From assembly GCA_025352265.1 (NCBI GenBank), contig JANXTS010000094.1, forward strand, positions 1 to 51,078: a stretch of 51,078 nucleotides of DNA, read 5' to 3'. This document shows, piece by piece, positions 33,932-42,742 of this stretch. The stretch comes from Variovorax sp. (GTDB taxonomy: Bacteria > Pseudomonadota > Gammaproteobacteria > Burkholderiales > Burkholderiaceae_C). The position numbers were made by a program, and so were the translations under genes. Positions within the stretch are counted from its first letter, which is position 1. Each line of letters opens with the position of its first letter. The notes under the pieces are model-generated. The model was given only the letters and a program-made list of their open reading frames with translations. It made no database searches and had not been told where the DNA came from.

Positions 33932-34321
33932 TCACGCGATAGCGCCAGCGGTCGCAACCCCCGGTCCCGCACGCGGCGCCGCCAAATTCAACGCGTGCGT
34001 CGCCAGCTCCTGGGCGTCCAGCATCACCTGCCCATCCTCGACTTTGCAAGCGAACTTCGGCACCCATCCTTCGTCCGGTTGACGCGCGCAGCCGTCGTCC
34101 AGGCCAATCGTCCAGTTGTGCAACGGACACGCGACGCTGGTGCCGAACACGATGCCTTGCGACAACGGCCCGCCCTTGTGTGGGCAGCGATCGAGCAGCG
34201 CGAACACTTCGTCCCGGCTGTTTCGAAAGACCGCGACCGCCACCCCGACCGGTCGCGACACGCGGCGCGACCCCAGCACCGGAATGTCGTGTATTGGGCA
34301 GATGATTTTCCATTCGGTCAT
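33932..34321 (-). CDS. nirD: Assimilatory nitrite reductase, small subunit (Rieske)
   Basis: This 129-residue partner of NirB has a Rieske-type fold with CPHKGGPLSQG and CPLHNWTIGL, which supply the C-x-H ... C-x2-H pairs of a [2Fe-2S] site. In several NirD proteins these ligands are missing; here they are complete. GGAG 8 bases before the ATG supports the start. It is 28 bp downstream of nirB and 38 bp upstream of nasA. Confidence 0.95.
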   Translation of the reverse strand: MTEWKIICPIHDIPVLGSRRVSRPVGVAVAVFRNSRDEVFALLDRCPHKGGPLSQGIVFGTSVACPLHNWTIGLDDGCARQPDEGWVPKFACKVEDGQVMLDAQELATHALNLAAPRAGPGVATAGAIA

Positions 34322-34349
34322 CGGTCGATCTCCTTCAGTGCTTTGGGCA

Positions 34350-36845
34350 TCAAGCAGGCTGGGCTACGGGTGCAGAAGCCATAGCCTGAGGCGCCGTGTC
34401 CGCTGCGGCGACCGGCACGAACTGCCGCACGTCGACCGCCGCCCGGCTCGACTCGAACCACGGATCGGGCTCGCCATCGAGCGCGAACTGAAGCTTTTCC
34501 AAGAGCGCCTTGCGACCGGCGACGTCTTCGAGAATCCGCCTTTTTACGCGGTCGAGCCCGACGCGGCTGATGTAGTGCACCGTGCGCTCCAGGTACCAGC
34601 CTTCCTCGCGATAGAGCTGCAGGAAGGCGCCGGTGAACTCCATCACTTCTTCGCTCGTCTTGACCTTGACCAGGAAGTGCGCGACCTCGGTCTTGATGCC
34701 GCCGTTGCCGCCGACATAGATCTCCCAGCCCGAGTCGACGCCGATCACGCCGACGTCCTTGATGCCGGCTTCGGCGCAGTTGCGCGGGCAGCCGCTCACC
34801 GCGATCTTGACCTTGTGCGGTGAATACATTGCCCACAGCGCGTGCTCGATGTCCTTGCCCATCTGCGTCGAGTCCTGCGTGCCGAAGCGGCACCATTCAC
34901 TGCCCACGCAGGTCTTCACCGTGCGCAGCGATTTCGCATAGGCAAAGCCGCTCGGCATGCCGATGTCTTTCCACACGCCGGCCAGGTCTTCTTTCTTTAC
35001 GCCGAGCAGATCGATGCGTTGGCCGCCCGTGACCTTGACGGTCGGGATCTTGTACTTGTCGGCTGCGTCGGCGATGCGGCGCAGCTCGTCCGGCGTCGTG
35101 TGGCCGCCCCACATGCGTGGGATCACCGAATAGGTTCCGTCCTTCTGGATGTTGGCGTGGCTGCGCTCGTTGATAAAGCGACTCTGCGGATCGTCCTTCG
35201 CCTCTTTCGGCCAGGTGCTGATGAGGTAGTAGTTGACGGCTGGACGGCAGCTCGCGCAACCGTTGGGCGTGCGCCAGCCGAGGCCTTCGTACACCTCGAC
35301 ATGCGACAGATACTTCTGGGCGCGGATGGCCTCGCGCACGTCCTGATGGCTGGTGTCGGTGCAACCGCACATCGCCTTTTTCTTGGGTGCAGCCGAGTAG
35401 TCGCCCCCGGCGGTGAACATCAGGATCTGTTCGACCAGTCCGGTGCACGAACCGCACGATGCGCTCGCCTTGGTGTGCTTCTTCACCTCGTCGAGCGTGA
35501 AGAGTCCCTTGTCCTTGATCGCCTTGCAGATCGCGCCCTTGCTCACGCCGTTGCAGCCGCACACTTCCGCCTCGTCGGGCATCGTTGCTGCACTGCTGTG
35601 GCCTTCATGCCCGGTGTCGCCGATGTTCGACTCGCCGAACATCAGCTTCTCGCGGATGTCGCTCACGCTGCGTCCATCGCGCAGCAGCTTGAAGTACCAG
35701 CTGCCATCCACCGTGTCGCCGTACAGGCAGGCGCCGACCAGTTTGTCGTCCTTGATGACGAGCTTCTTGTAGACGCCGCCGAAAGGGTCGCTCATCACTA
35801 TCTCTTCGGTGCCTTCGCCCCCCATGAAAGAGCCGGCGCTGAACAGATCGATGCCGGTCACCTTGAGCTTGGTCGAGGTCAGCGAGCCCATGTAGCGGTC
35901 GATGCCGAACTGCGCCAGATGGTTGGCCGCGACCTTGGCTTGTTCGAACAGTGGGGCGACCAGGCCATAGGCGACACCACGGTGCGCCGCGCATTCGCCG
36001 ACCGAGTAGATGCGCGCATCGGTCACCGTCTGCATCGTGTCGTTGACCACGATGCCGCGGCTGCAATGCAGTCGCATCGATTCGGCCAGAGCGGTGTTGG
36101 GTCGAATGCCGACAGCCATCACCACCAAATCGGCCGCCACCTCGGTGCCTTCCTTGAACTTGACGGCTTTGACGCGGCCTGTGCCGTCATCGATCAACTC
36201 CTGCGTTTGCGCGCTCAAACGGAATTGAAGGCCGCGCGCCTCCAGGGACTTGCGCAACAACCCGCCAGCCACGTCATCCAATTGGCGCTCCATGAGCCAT
36301 GCGTTGACGTGAACCACGGTCACGCTCATGCCCCGCAGCATCAGTCCGTTGGCCGCTTCGAGGCCCAGCAAACCACCGCCGATGACGACTGCGTGCTTGT
36401 GCGTCTTGGCGGTCTCGATCATCGTGTTCGTGTCTGCGATGTCGCGATAAGCGATGACGCCCTTCAGGTCCTTGCCCGGCACCGGCAGGATGAACGGATT
36501 GGATCCGGTGCACAGCAGCAGGCGGTCGTAGGGTGCCTCGATCACGCTGCCATCGGCAGCGACAGCGCGCACGATCCGCTTGACGCGGTCGACCTCGGTC
36601 ACGGTCTTGCCTGCATGCAGGGTGATGTGGTTCTCCGCGTACCACTCCCACGAGTTCAGGATGATCTGGTCGATCGTTTGCTCGCCGGCGAGCACGGGTG
36701 ACAGCAGGATGCGGTTGTAGTTGGGATGCGGCTCCGAACCGAACACCGTGATGTCGTACAGGTCGGGTGCGAGCTTGATCAACTCTTCGACCGCGCGCAC
36801 GCCGGCCATGCCGTTGCCGACCAGCACGAGATTCATCTTATTCAT
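34350..36845 (-). CDS. nirB: Assimilatory NAD(P)H-nitrite reductase, large subunit
   Basis: NirB reduces nitrite to ammonium with siroheme. Its 831 residues contain, in order, FAD and NAD(P)H-binding domains (LVLVGNGMAGVRAVEEL, VVIGGGLLGLEAANGL), and a BFD-like [2Fe-2S] domain (CGCNGVSKGAICKAI ... CGSCTGLVEQI). A second Cys-rich segment (CGCTD ... CASCRPA) follows. The nitrite/sulfite reductase domain has the siroheme-[4Fe-4S] ligands in CVGSEWCRFG (C-x5-C) and SGCPRNCAEA (C-x3-C). The tail is Ala/Pro-rich. GGAGG 9 bases before ATG 36845 supports the start. cobA at the operon end would provide its siroheme precursor. Confidence 0.96.
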   Translation of the reverse strand: MNKMNLVLVGNGMAGVRAVEELIKLAPDLYDITVFGSEPHPNYNRILLSPVLAGEQTIDQIILNSWEWYAENHITLHAGKTVTEVDRVKRIVRAVAADGSVIEAPYDRLLLCTGSNPFILPVPGKDLKGVIAYRDIADTNTMIETAKTHKHAVVIGGGLLGLEAANGLMLRGMSVTVVHVNAWLMERQLDDVAGGLLRKSLEARGLQFRLSAQTQELIDDGTGRVKAVKFKEGTEVAADLVVMAVGIRPNTALAESMRLHCSRGIVVNDTMQTVTDARIYSVGECAAHRGVAYGLVAPLFEQAKVAANHLAQFGIDRYMGSLTSTKLKVTGIDLFSAGSFMGGEGTEEIVMSDPFGGVYKKLVIKDDKLVGACLYGDTVDGSWYFKLLRDGRSVSDIREKLMFGESNIGDTGHEGHSSAATMPDEAEVCGCNGVSKGAICKAIKDKGLFTLDEVKKHTKASASCGSCTGLVEQILMFTAGGDYSAAPKKKAMCGCTDTSHQDVREAIRAQKYLSHVEVYEGLGWRTPNGCASCRPAVNYYLISTWPKEAKDDPQSRFINERSHANIQKDGTYSVIPRMWGGHTTPDELRRIADAADKYKIPTVKVTGGQRIDLLGVKKEDLAGVWKDIGMPSGFAYAKSLRTVKTCVGSEWCRFGTQDSTQMGKDIEHALWAMYSPHKVKIAVSGCPRNCAEAGIKDVGVIGVDSGWEIYVGGNGGIKTEVAHFLVKVKTSEEVMEFTGAFLQLYREEGWYLERTVHYISRVGLDRVKRRILEDVAGRKALLEKLQFALDGEPDPWFESSRAAVDVRQFVPVAAADTAPQAMASAPVAQPA

Positions 36846-36873
36846 GGGTTCGTTCCTCCGGATCAGAACGTGA

Positions 36874-37026
36874 TCAGAAATACAGAGCCATCACCGCGGC
36901 GATGTCGCCTTCAGGTGAACCGAACAATCCACCGCCGAATCCGGGCACGCCGCTGTCTTCGCTCGGCACCCCGTCCTCGATCACGCGGATGAATGTCGCA
37001 GGTACGAGGTTTCGAGCGGACGTCAT
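36874..37026 (-). CDS. Small 50-residue ORF between nrtD and nirB
   Basis: The ATG lies one base after the nrtD stop (TGACATG), and the TGA is 28 bp before nirB with the nirB ribosome site in between. The predicted peptide begins MTSARNLVPATFIRVIEDG, continues with a Gly/Pro/acidic middle (SGVPGFGGGLFG) and ends in a hydrophobic helix-like end (DIAAVMALYF). No domain is recognised. Its tight fit between two operon genes suggests it is translated, but the only evidence is position and an open frame; the alternative is a 180-bp spacer. Confidence 0.4.
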   Translation of the reverse strand: MTSARNLVPATFIRVIEDGVPSEDSGVPGFGGGLFGSPEGDIAAVMALYF

Positions 37027-37027
37027 G

Positions 37028-37834
37028 TCAGGCGGCTTTTTCGACGTGGCCTTGCCGCGTGTAGAGGAAGTCGATAACGGCCTTGCGGTATTGCACGTAG
37101 TGCCGGTCTTCCGCCAGTTCGACGCGATTGCGTGGCCGCTCGAGATTGACCTTGAGCACCTCGCCGATGGTGGCCGAAGGACCGTTGGTCATCATCACGA
37201 TCTTGTCGGACAGCAGCACTGCTTCGTCCACGTCGTGCGTGACCATGACGACCGTGCTTTGCGTCTTGTGCACGATGGCGAGCAACTCGTCTTGCAGCCG
37301 TGCGCGGGTCAACGCGTCGAGTGCGCCGAATGGCTCGTCCATCAACAAGACCTTGGGTTCCATCGCCAGCGCCCGGGCGATGCCGACGCGCTGCTTCATG
37401 CCGCCGGAGATTTCGCCGGGGCGTTTGGTCGTTGCAGGCGTCAATCCCACCAGCGCCAGCGCCGCATCCGTGCGCACCTTCAGTTGCGCCTTGCTCTCGG
37501 TCGGTGCGAACACCCGCTCGACACCCAGGTAGATGTTTTCGTAGCAGGTGAGCCAAGGCAGCAGCGAGTGGTTCTGGAAAACAACCGCGCGCTCCGGGCC
37601 GGGGCCGGCGATCTCTCGGTTGGCGCATAAAAGCGTGCCATGCGTCGGCATCGTCAGCCCTGCGATCAAGTTCAACAGCGTCGACTTGCCGCAACCCGAA
37701 TGCCCGATGAGCGCCACGAACTCGCCTTTGGCAACGGTGAGGTTGATGTCGCGCAACGCCTGGAAGCTGCCTTTGGCGGTCTTGAAGGTTTGCTCGACAT
37801 CGCTGATGTCGATGAACTTCTTGTCGTCGTTCAT
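37028..37834 (-). CDS. nrtD: Nitrate ABC transporter, ATP-binding protein
   Basis: This 268-residue ATPase of the NrtD/CmpD/TauB class has Walker A (GHSGCGKST), Q-loop (VFQNHSLLPWLT), signature (EISGGMKQR), Walker B (VLLMDEPFGALD) and the H-loop (VTHDVDEA). It energises nitrate uptake with NrtA and NrtB. Its ATG overlaps the nrtB stop (ATGA). It is the short NrtD form without the NrtA-like fusion seen in cyanobacterial NrtC. Confidence 0.94.
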   Translation of the reverse strand: MNDDKKFIDISDVEQTFKTAKGSFQALRDINLTVAKGEFVALIGHSGCGKSTLLNLIAGLTMPTHGTLLCANREIAGPGPERAVVFQNHSLLPWLTCYENIYLGVERVFAPTESKAQLKVRTDAALALVGLTPATTKRPGEISGGMKQRVGIARALAMEPKVLLMDEPFGALDALTRARLQDELLAIVHKTQSTVVMVTHDVDEAVLLSDKIVMMTNGPSATIGEVLKVNLERPRNRVELAEDRHYVQYRKAVIDFLYTRQGHVEKAA

Positions 37835-38754
37835 GACTTCACCTCTTCGAACGTGAATGCGGTCGCGGTCTTGATGAGCGCGTATTCGAGCAGCATGCCG
37901 ACGATGCCTATGACGAAGATCGCGATGATGATGTTCTTGACGTTAAGGTTGTTCCACTCGTCCCATACCCAGAAGCCGATGCCGACGCCGCCGGTCAGCA
38001 TCTCTGCCGCGACGATCACCAGCCACGCAGTGCCGACGGCCAGGCGCACGCCGGTCAGCATGTAGGGCAATACGGCGGGGAACAGGATCTTGGTGACGAT
38101 CTTCCATTCGCTGAGGTTCAGCACCTTGGCGACGTTCATGTAGTCCTGCGGCACGCGCTGCACGCCGACCGCGGTGTTGATCACCATCGGCCAGATCGAG
38201 CAGATGAAGATGGTCCAGATGGCGGCCGGGTTGGCGCCCTTGAACACCAGCAAGCCGATCGGCAACCAGGCCAGCGGCGACACCGGGCGCAACAGGCTGA
38301 TGAGCGGATTGAACATACGCGCCAGAAACTCGAAACGCCCGATCGCGAAGCCCGCTGGAATGCCGACCATTGCGGCCAGGCCGAAACCCAGCGCCACACG
38401 ACCCAGCGACGACAGCACGTTCCAGCCTACGCCTTGGTCGTTGGGGCCATTGCGATAGAACGGATCGCTGAAGATCTTGACGGCCTGCAGCCCGGTTTCC
38501 CAAGGGGCGGGAAAGGCGCCGGCGCTACGCAGGGCGATCAGTTCCCAGATCAGCACGAGTACGCCAAAGCCCACCAGTGGGGGCAGCACGCGCATCCAGA
38601 ATCTGCGCAAATCGAGCGGCTTGCGAATGCTCGGTTCCGACCCGCCGGCGGTGTCGACCGCAGCGCGTGCAGCGCTTTTGACGACTGTCGCATTCACCGG
38701 CAGAGGCACTGCAACCGAAGCGTCGCGAGGGGAATGAAAGACGGCACTGACCAT
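37831..38754 (-). CDS. nrtB: Nitrate ABC transporter, permease protein
   Basis: This 307-residue inner-membrane permease of the NrtB/TauC (BPD_transp_1) class has about six hydrophobic segments and the EAA-like loop (VPQDYMNVAKVLNLSEWKIV), plus VGTAWLVIVAAEMLTGGVGIG. The ~65-residue N-terminus before the first helix is longer than average. I chose ATG 38754 because AAGGAG lies 6 bases before it; a longer frame upstream overlaps the nrtA gene end. nrtA ends only 10 bases upstream. Confidence 0.94.
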   Translation of the reverse strand: MVSAVFHSPRDASVAVPLPVNATVVKSAARAAVDTAGGSEPSIRKPLDLRRFWMRVLPPLVGFGVLVLIWELIALRSAGAFPAPWETGLQAVKIFSDPFYRNGPNDQGVGWNVLSSLGRVALGFGLAAMVGIPAGFAIGRFEFLARMFNPLISLLRPVSPLAWLPIGLLVFKGANPAAIWTIFICSIWPMVINTAVGVQRVPQDYMNVAKVLNLSEWKIVTKILFPAVLPYMLTGVRLAVGTAWLVIVAAEMLTGGVGIGFWVWDEWNNLNVKNIIIAIFVIGIVGMLLEYALIKTATAFTFEEVKS

Positions 38755-38764
38755 GCTGTGCTCC

Positions 38765-40009
38765 TTAAGCGTGAACCTTGAAGCCGTCGGCGTATGCCTT
38801 CGGGTTTTTGCCGTCCCAGACGACGCCATCCATCAGCTTGCTGGTACGCATCGTGTCTTTGGGCACGGGCGTCTTGCTGGCCGTGGCGGCCTGCTTGTAG
38901 ATGTCGATCTTGTTGATCTCGGTGGCGACCTTCAGGTAGTCCGGGTGCTCCTTGATCAAGCCCCAGCGCTTGTGTTGCGTGAGGAACCACATGCCATCGG
39001 ACAGATAGGGGAAGTTGACTGCGCCGTCGTTGTAGAACTTCATGAAGTTCGAGTCGTCCCAGTTCTTGCCCATGCCGTTGGTATAGCGGCCCAGGATGCG
39101 CTGGTTGATTGCGTCCACGCTGGTGTTGACGTAGCTCTTTTCGGCGATGGTTTCTGCCATCTTGTTTTTGTTCTGCAGGCCGGTGTCGATCCAACGCCCG
39201 GCTTCCAGGATGGCTGCGGTTACGGCGCGGCAGGTGTTGGGGTTTTTCTGCACGAACTCCGACGTGGTTCCCAGCACCTTCTCCGGGTGGTCTTTCCAGA
39301 TGTCCTGCGTCGTGATGGCTGTGACGCCGATGCCGTCCATAATGGCGCGCTGGCCCCAAGGCTCGCCGACGCAAAAGCCGTCCATGTTGCCGATGCGCAT
39401 GTTGGCGACCATCTGCGGTGGCGGCACGACGATCGACTTGGCATCCTTGAGTGGATTGATGCCGCTCGCCGCCATCCAGTAGTAGATCCACATCGCGTGG
39501 GTGCCAGTCGGAAAGGTTTGCGCGAAGGTGTACTCACGCTTATCGGTCGCCATCATCTTGGCGAGCGACGGGCCGTCGACCGCGCCCTTGTCAGCCAGCT
39601 TCTTGCTGAGCGTGATCGCCTGGCCGTTGTTGTTGAGTGTCATCAGCACGGCCATGTCTTTCTTGGGGCCGGCGGTGCCGAGGTGCACGCCATAGATCAG
39701 TCCGTAGAGCACGTGGGCGAAGTCGAGGTCGCCGTTGACCATCTTGTCGCGCACGCCGGCCCAGCTGGCCTCCTTGCTCGGCACGATCTTCACGCCGTAT
39801 TTCTTGTCGATGCCCAGCACGGATGCCATGACAACACTGGCGCAATCGGTCAGGGGGATGAAGCCGATCTTGACTTCTTCCTTCTCGGGTTTGTCGGAGC
39901 CTTGCGCCCAGACGGCGGCACGCAATGCCGGGTCGAGCCCCGCTGCGCCGATGGCAGCGGCTTGCAGGACTTTGCGGCGACTGAGCTTCGCTTTAAGCAG
40001 ATCGGTCAT
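38765..40009 (-). CDS. nrtA: Nitrate ABC transporter, substrate-binding protein with Tat signal
   Basis: This 414-residue CmpA/NrtA family protein binds nitrate/nitrite in the periplasm. It has a twin-arginine signal (SRRKVLQAAAIGAAG) and the family core (VKIGFIPLTDCASVVMA, FAHVLYGLIYGVHLGT, TGTHAMWIYYWMAASGINP, MDGFCVGEPWGQRAI). It is the first structural gene after the regulatory leader. The long upstream open frame overlaps the leader RNA and is rejected; ATG 40009 (MTDLLKAKLS) is the start. Confidence 0.95.
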   Translation of the reverse strand: MTDLLKAKLSRRKVLQAAAIGAAGLDPALRAAVWAQGSDKPEKEEVKIGFIPLTDCASVVMASVLGIDKKYGVKIVPSKEASWAGVRDKMVNGDLDFAHVLYGLIYGVHLGTAGPKKDMAVLMTLNNNGQAITLSKKLADKGAVDGPSLAKMMATDKREYTFAQTFPTGTHAMWIYYWMAASGINPLKDAKSIVVPPPQMVANMRIGNMDGFCVGEPWGQRAIMDGIGVTAITTQDIWKDHPEKVLGTTSEFVQKNPNTCRAVTAAILEAGRWIDTGLQNKNKMAETIAEKSYVNTSVDAINQRILGRYTNGMGKNWDDSNFMKFYNDGAVNFPYLSDGMWFLTQHKRWGLIKEHPDYLKVATEINKIDIYKQAATASKTPVPKDTMRTSKLMDGVVWDGKNPKAYADGFKVHA

Positions 40010-40070
40010 TGAGGGGCGTTCTCCGAAAAAATAAAAGAAAGAACAAAGACAAAAAGGCAAAGCAGAAAAC

Positions 40071-40134
40071 AAAAAAGGCGTCCTCACCGCGCATGTGCTG
40101 CTCGCAAGCAAGCGCATACGGATAAGGACGCCTT
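40071..40134 (-). terminator. Leader terminator of the nitrate operon
   Basis: On the minus strand AAGGCGTCCT (40134-40125) pairs with AGGACGCCTT (40084-40075), followed by a T-run (TTTTTT then a T-rich tract). The ~40-nt loop can fold further. It lies 62-125 bases before nrtA, so it would stop transcription ahead of the whole operon. Its 5' arm is shared with the P2 hairpin, so the two are mutually exclusive. Confidence 0.9.
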
Positions 40135-40139
40135 TGTCC
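40126..40139 (-). promoter_or_regulatory. ANTAR target hairpin P2 (antiterminator)
   Basis: On the RNA, GGAC pairs with GUCC around the six-base loop AAAGGC. The loop has A at position 1 and G at position 4, the signature of ANTAR-bound hexaloops. The loop and 3' side are the 5' arm of the leader terminator, so protein binding here should prevent terminator formation. The stem is only four pairs. Confidence 0.75.
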
Positions 40140-40177
40140 GTTGGGTCGGCGACATCCGCCGTTGGAAGTTGCCTGCC

Positions 40178-40199
40178 TGTAGACCAACGTTGGTCCACA
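40178..40199 (-). promoter_or_regulatory. ANTAR target hairpin P1
   Basis: On the RNA, UGUGGACC pairs with GGUCUACA (8 pairs, one G-U) around the hexaloop AACGUU (40191-40186), again A1 and G4. It begins at about the transcription start predicted from the sigma-54 promoter. P1 and P2 are separated by about 38 nt, in which CGGCG-GAUGU-CGCCG forms a further hairpin. Confidence 0.75.
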
Positions 40200-40210
40200 C
40201 AAAAATTGTT

Positions 40211-40226
40211 TGCAAGCAGCGTGCCA
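40211..40226 (-). promoter_or_regulatory. Sigma-54 promoter (-24/-12) of the nitrate operon
   Basis: TGGCACGCTGCTTGCA on the minus strand matches the consensus TGGCACG-N4-TTGCW exactly, with ten bases between the GG and GC dinucleotides. The expected start is about 12 bases downstream, right at hairpin P1. The leader up to nrtA would be about 190 nt. Confidence 0.88.
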
Positions 40227-40329
40227 GCCCGTTGGGCACTCTTGACCGCTATTTAATTGGTAGCGGGAAAGCTAGAGAAGCTTTGGCTTTTGAGAAGATT
40301 TCACTGGAAATGGCAAATCCGCACTTCGA

Positions 40330-40345
40330 TTGTGCAATGCACCAA
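40330..40345 (-). promoter_or_regulatory. Possible NtrC-binding site upstream of the sigma-54 promoter
   Basis: TTGGTGCATTGCACAA on the minus strand is an imperfect palindrome containing the NtrC-type half-site TGGTGCA. It is about 105 bp upstream of the -24 element, a normal enhancer distance, between nasR's stop and the promoter. The half-sites are closer than in the usual NtrC operator (N5 spacing), so the assignment is tentative. Confidence 0.4.
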
Positions 40346-40347
40346 AA

Positions 40348-41670
40348 TTAGCTCCCGATGGGCAGGTAGTCGGCCATCGAGAGCACCGATTCGGCCACGT
40401 CGACCACGCGCCTGTTTTGGTTCATGGCGGTCTGGCGCAGCATCTGGTGCGCCTCGGGTTCGGTCATCCGGCGGTGCGCCATCAGCAAGCCCTTGGCGCG
40501 TTCGACCAGCTTGCGCTCGTTGAGGGCGGTGCGAACAGTGTCGAGCTCGTCGCTCATGGCCTGGAGGCGTTGAGCCTGCTCTTGCATCATTTCGAGAATA
40601 GACCGTTCTAGCTGATGGCCGTAGGGTGCCGACGCGGCAGTGAGCCCGGCAACGGCGACCTGGAGAGTGGGCTCGACACCCTGCTCGTCGAAGAAGGCAG
40701 TAGCGGCGGTGTCTGGCTCTCCCGCCAGCCGTTCCAACAGCGCTTCATACGATTCGGCCTCGATGTGTGCCTGCAGCGTCTTGGCGCGACACAGGTCGCG
40801 CAGATCACTGGCCAGGCGTTCTTCGACATCCTTCATCGCGTCGATGCGCAATGAACAGCAGTCGAACCAGGCGGCGCTCAGTTCCGGGTCAAGCGGTACG
40901 CCGGTGGGCGCGGCGCAGGCGATTCGGCGCAAGCGTTCGAGTTCGGCGAGTTCGGCATCCGGCTCGCGGTCGCGCCAGAGCTGGCTCATCACGGGCCCGG
41001 CGAAGTCGGCGAAGACGTGAAAACAGCGCTCCTGAGCGGCGATGAGTTGCAACCATTGCTGCTGGCGCTGCAGGTCGTTGCGCCCAGTCGCAAAGGCCGC
41101 AGCACCGCAGGCTCGCTCCTGGCCGGCGAACTCCTTGCCTTGCATGAAGTTGAACATCGCCGCCAGCAGCCGAGAGATTTCCGGATCGGTTGCACCGTCG
41201 GCCGCCTCGAACACCACCGCCAGCAGACCGGCAATCAGCTTGGCGAATGCCGCACTTGCTTGCGCAGCGCTGGTTTCAAGCGCACCTATGCGGCGTCGCA
41301 GCACCGGCAGCGCGTCCAGCCCAGGAAGCACCCAAGCGATACGGCTGAACAGGCGGGTGCCACTGCCCGCACGCCGGCCTTCGCTCTCGAGGCAGTCGAA
41401 CCCGACCCGCACCTCGCGCTCGAAGCGCCCGCATTCGCCGATCTGAGCGCTGCGTTGCGCCGCAAAGCGACGTCCTTGTGACGCGAGCAGCACGTTCGAA
41501 AGCCCGCGCTCGCGCTGCAGTGCGTGAACCAGCCGGCCGATGGTTCCAACCAGCTCGCTGGTGCGCGCCAGCTGCTCGAGCTCGTCGATTTCGCATCGCC
41601 TGGCTGCGACCAAAAAGCTCAATCCTGATTTCATGTGGAGCAATAGGAAGTAACTGATGTCCAGCAACAT
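40348..41670 (-). CDS. nasR: Nitrate/nitrite-responsive antiterminator with NIT and ANTAR domains
   Basis: This regulator of about 440 residues has an N-terminal nitrate/nitrite-sensing NIT domain (about 35-290, with the helix LVHALQRERGLSNVLLAS bearing the two Arg that bind nitrate in NasR). A C-terminal ANTAR RNA-binding domain (about 375-435: LNERKLVERAKGLLM, EPEAHQMLRQTAM) follows. It would bind the leader hairpins at 40126-40199 when nitrate is present and let polymerase pass the terminator. Start: ATG 41670 has GAGG 5-6 bases upstream; MKSGLSF at 41634 is the alternative. It is divergent from tsaD. Confidence 0.92.
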   Translation of the reverse strand: MLLDISYFLLLHMKSGLSFLVAARRCEIDELEQLARTSELVGTIGRLVHALQRERGLSNVLLASQGRRFAAQRSAQIGECGRFEREVRVGFDCLESEGRRAGSGTRLFSRIAWVLPGLDALPVLRRRIGALETSAAQASAAFAKLIAGLLAVVFEAADGATDPEISRLLAAMFNFMQGKEFAGQERACGAAAFATGRNDLQRQQQWLQLIAAQERCFHVFADFAGPVMSQLWRDREPDAELAELERLRRIACAAPTGVPLDPELSAAWFDCCSLRIDAMKDVEERLASDLRDLCRAKTLQAHIEAESYEALLERLAGEPDTAATAFFDEQGVEPTLQVAVAGLTAASAPYGHQLERSILEMMQEQAQRLQAMSDELDTVRTALNERKLVERAKGLLMAHRRMTEPEAHQMLRQTAMNQNRRVVDVAESVLSMADYLPIGS

Positions 41671-41707
41671 CCGTGCCTCGGTTCGTCGGGCACCCTAAAC
41701 TCCCTCG

Positions 41708-42742
41708 ATGCTTTTATTGGGAATCGAATCATCATGCGACGAAACCGGGGTGGCGCTGGTGGAGTCGCAAGACACGGCGCTGCCGATCTTGCAGGCACAC
41801 GCTTTGCACAGCCAGATCACGATGCACCAGGCTTACGGCGGCGTGGTGCCCGAGCTAGCCAGTCGTGACCATATCCGGCGCGTGCTGCCGCTGACGCAGG
41901 CCGTCATGGCCGAGGCGAGGCGCTCACTCGACGAGATCGACGTCGTCGCCTTCACGCGCGGACCGGGCCTGGCCGGCGCGCTGCTGGTCGGCGCAGGCGT
42001 GGCCTGTGCGCTGGGTGCGGCGCTAGGCAAGCCGGTGCTCGGCGTCCATCACCTTGAGGGGCATTTGCTCTCGCCTTTTCTGAGCGCCGATCCGCCGAAG
42101 TTTCCGTTTGTTGCACTGCTCGTGTCGGGGGGGCATACCCAACTGATGCGCGTGGAAGGCGTCGGGCGCTATCAACTGCTCGGCGAAACCATCGACGATG
42201 CGGCAGGCGAGGCCTTCGACAAGAGCGCCAAGCTGATGGGCCTGCCATACCCCGGCGGCCCGTGGTTGGCCAAGCTGGCAGAGCAGGGCGATCCGATGGC
42301 GTTCAAGCTTCCGCGCCCATTGCTGCGCAGCGGCGACCTCGATTTTTCTTTCGCGGGGCTGAAGACGGCCGTACTGACTCAAGCAAAAAAGCTGGGAGGC
42401 GATCTCGAAGCGCGCAAGGCTGATTTGGCGGCATCGACGCAAGCGGCGATCGTCGAGGTGTTGGTGAAAAAGTCGATCGCAGCGTTGGAGATGACCGGGC
42501 TCGACAGATTAGTGGTGGCCGGTGGTGTCGGTGCCAACCGCGCGCTACGAGAGCAATTGAATGCGGCTTGCGCGAAACGCAGCGTGCGGGTGCACTATCC
42601 GGAGCTTCATCTGTGCACCGACAACGGCGCGATGATCGCCATGGCCGCTGCCATGCGGCTGCAATCTGGGCTGGAAGAAGCGAGCGAGCGCTACGCTTTC
42701 GACGTCAAGCCCCGATGGCCGATGGCGTCGCTGACCACTTAG
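41708..42742 (+). CDS. tsaD: tRNA N6-adenosine threonylcarbamoyltransferase TsaD
   Basis: TsaD transfers threonylcarbamoyl to A37 of tRNAs decoding ANN codons, with TsaB and TsaE. The 344-residue protein has the ASKHA/Kae1 motifs: [39 protein letters not shown] (metal-binding His pair), [33 protein letters not shown] and CTDNGAMIA (metal-binding Asp). [11 protein letters not shown] is the only sensible start. The 3' end overlaps the convergent hydrolase gene by 38 bp. Confidence 0.96.
   Translation: MLLLGIESSCDETGVALVESQDTALPILQAHALHSQITMHQAYGGVVPELASRDHIRRVLPLTQAVMAEARRSLDEIDVVAFTRGPGLAGALLVGAGVACALGAALGKPVLGVHHLEGHLLSPFLSADPPKFPFVALLVSGGHTQLMRVEGVGRYQLLGETIDDAAGEAFDKSAKLMGLPYPGGPWLAKLAEQGDPMAFKLPRPLLRSGDLDFSFAGLKTAVLTQAKKLGGDLEARKADLAASTQAAIVEVLVKKSIAALEMTGLDRLVVAGGVGANRALREQLNAACAKRSVRVHYPELHLCTDNGAMIAMAAAMRLQSGLEEASERYAFDVKPRWPMASLTT

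Noticed and set aside
34842..36701. 619-codon plus-strand frame opposite nirB
   Set aside because: Same reason; nirB motifs on the minus strand are unambiguous.
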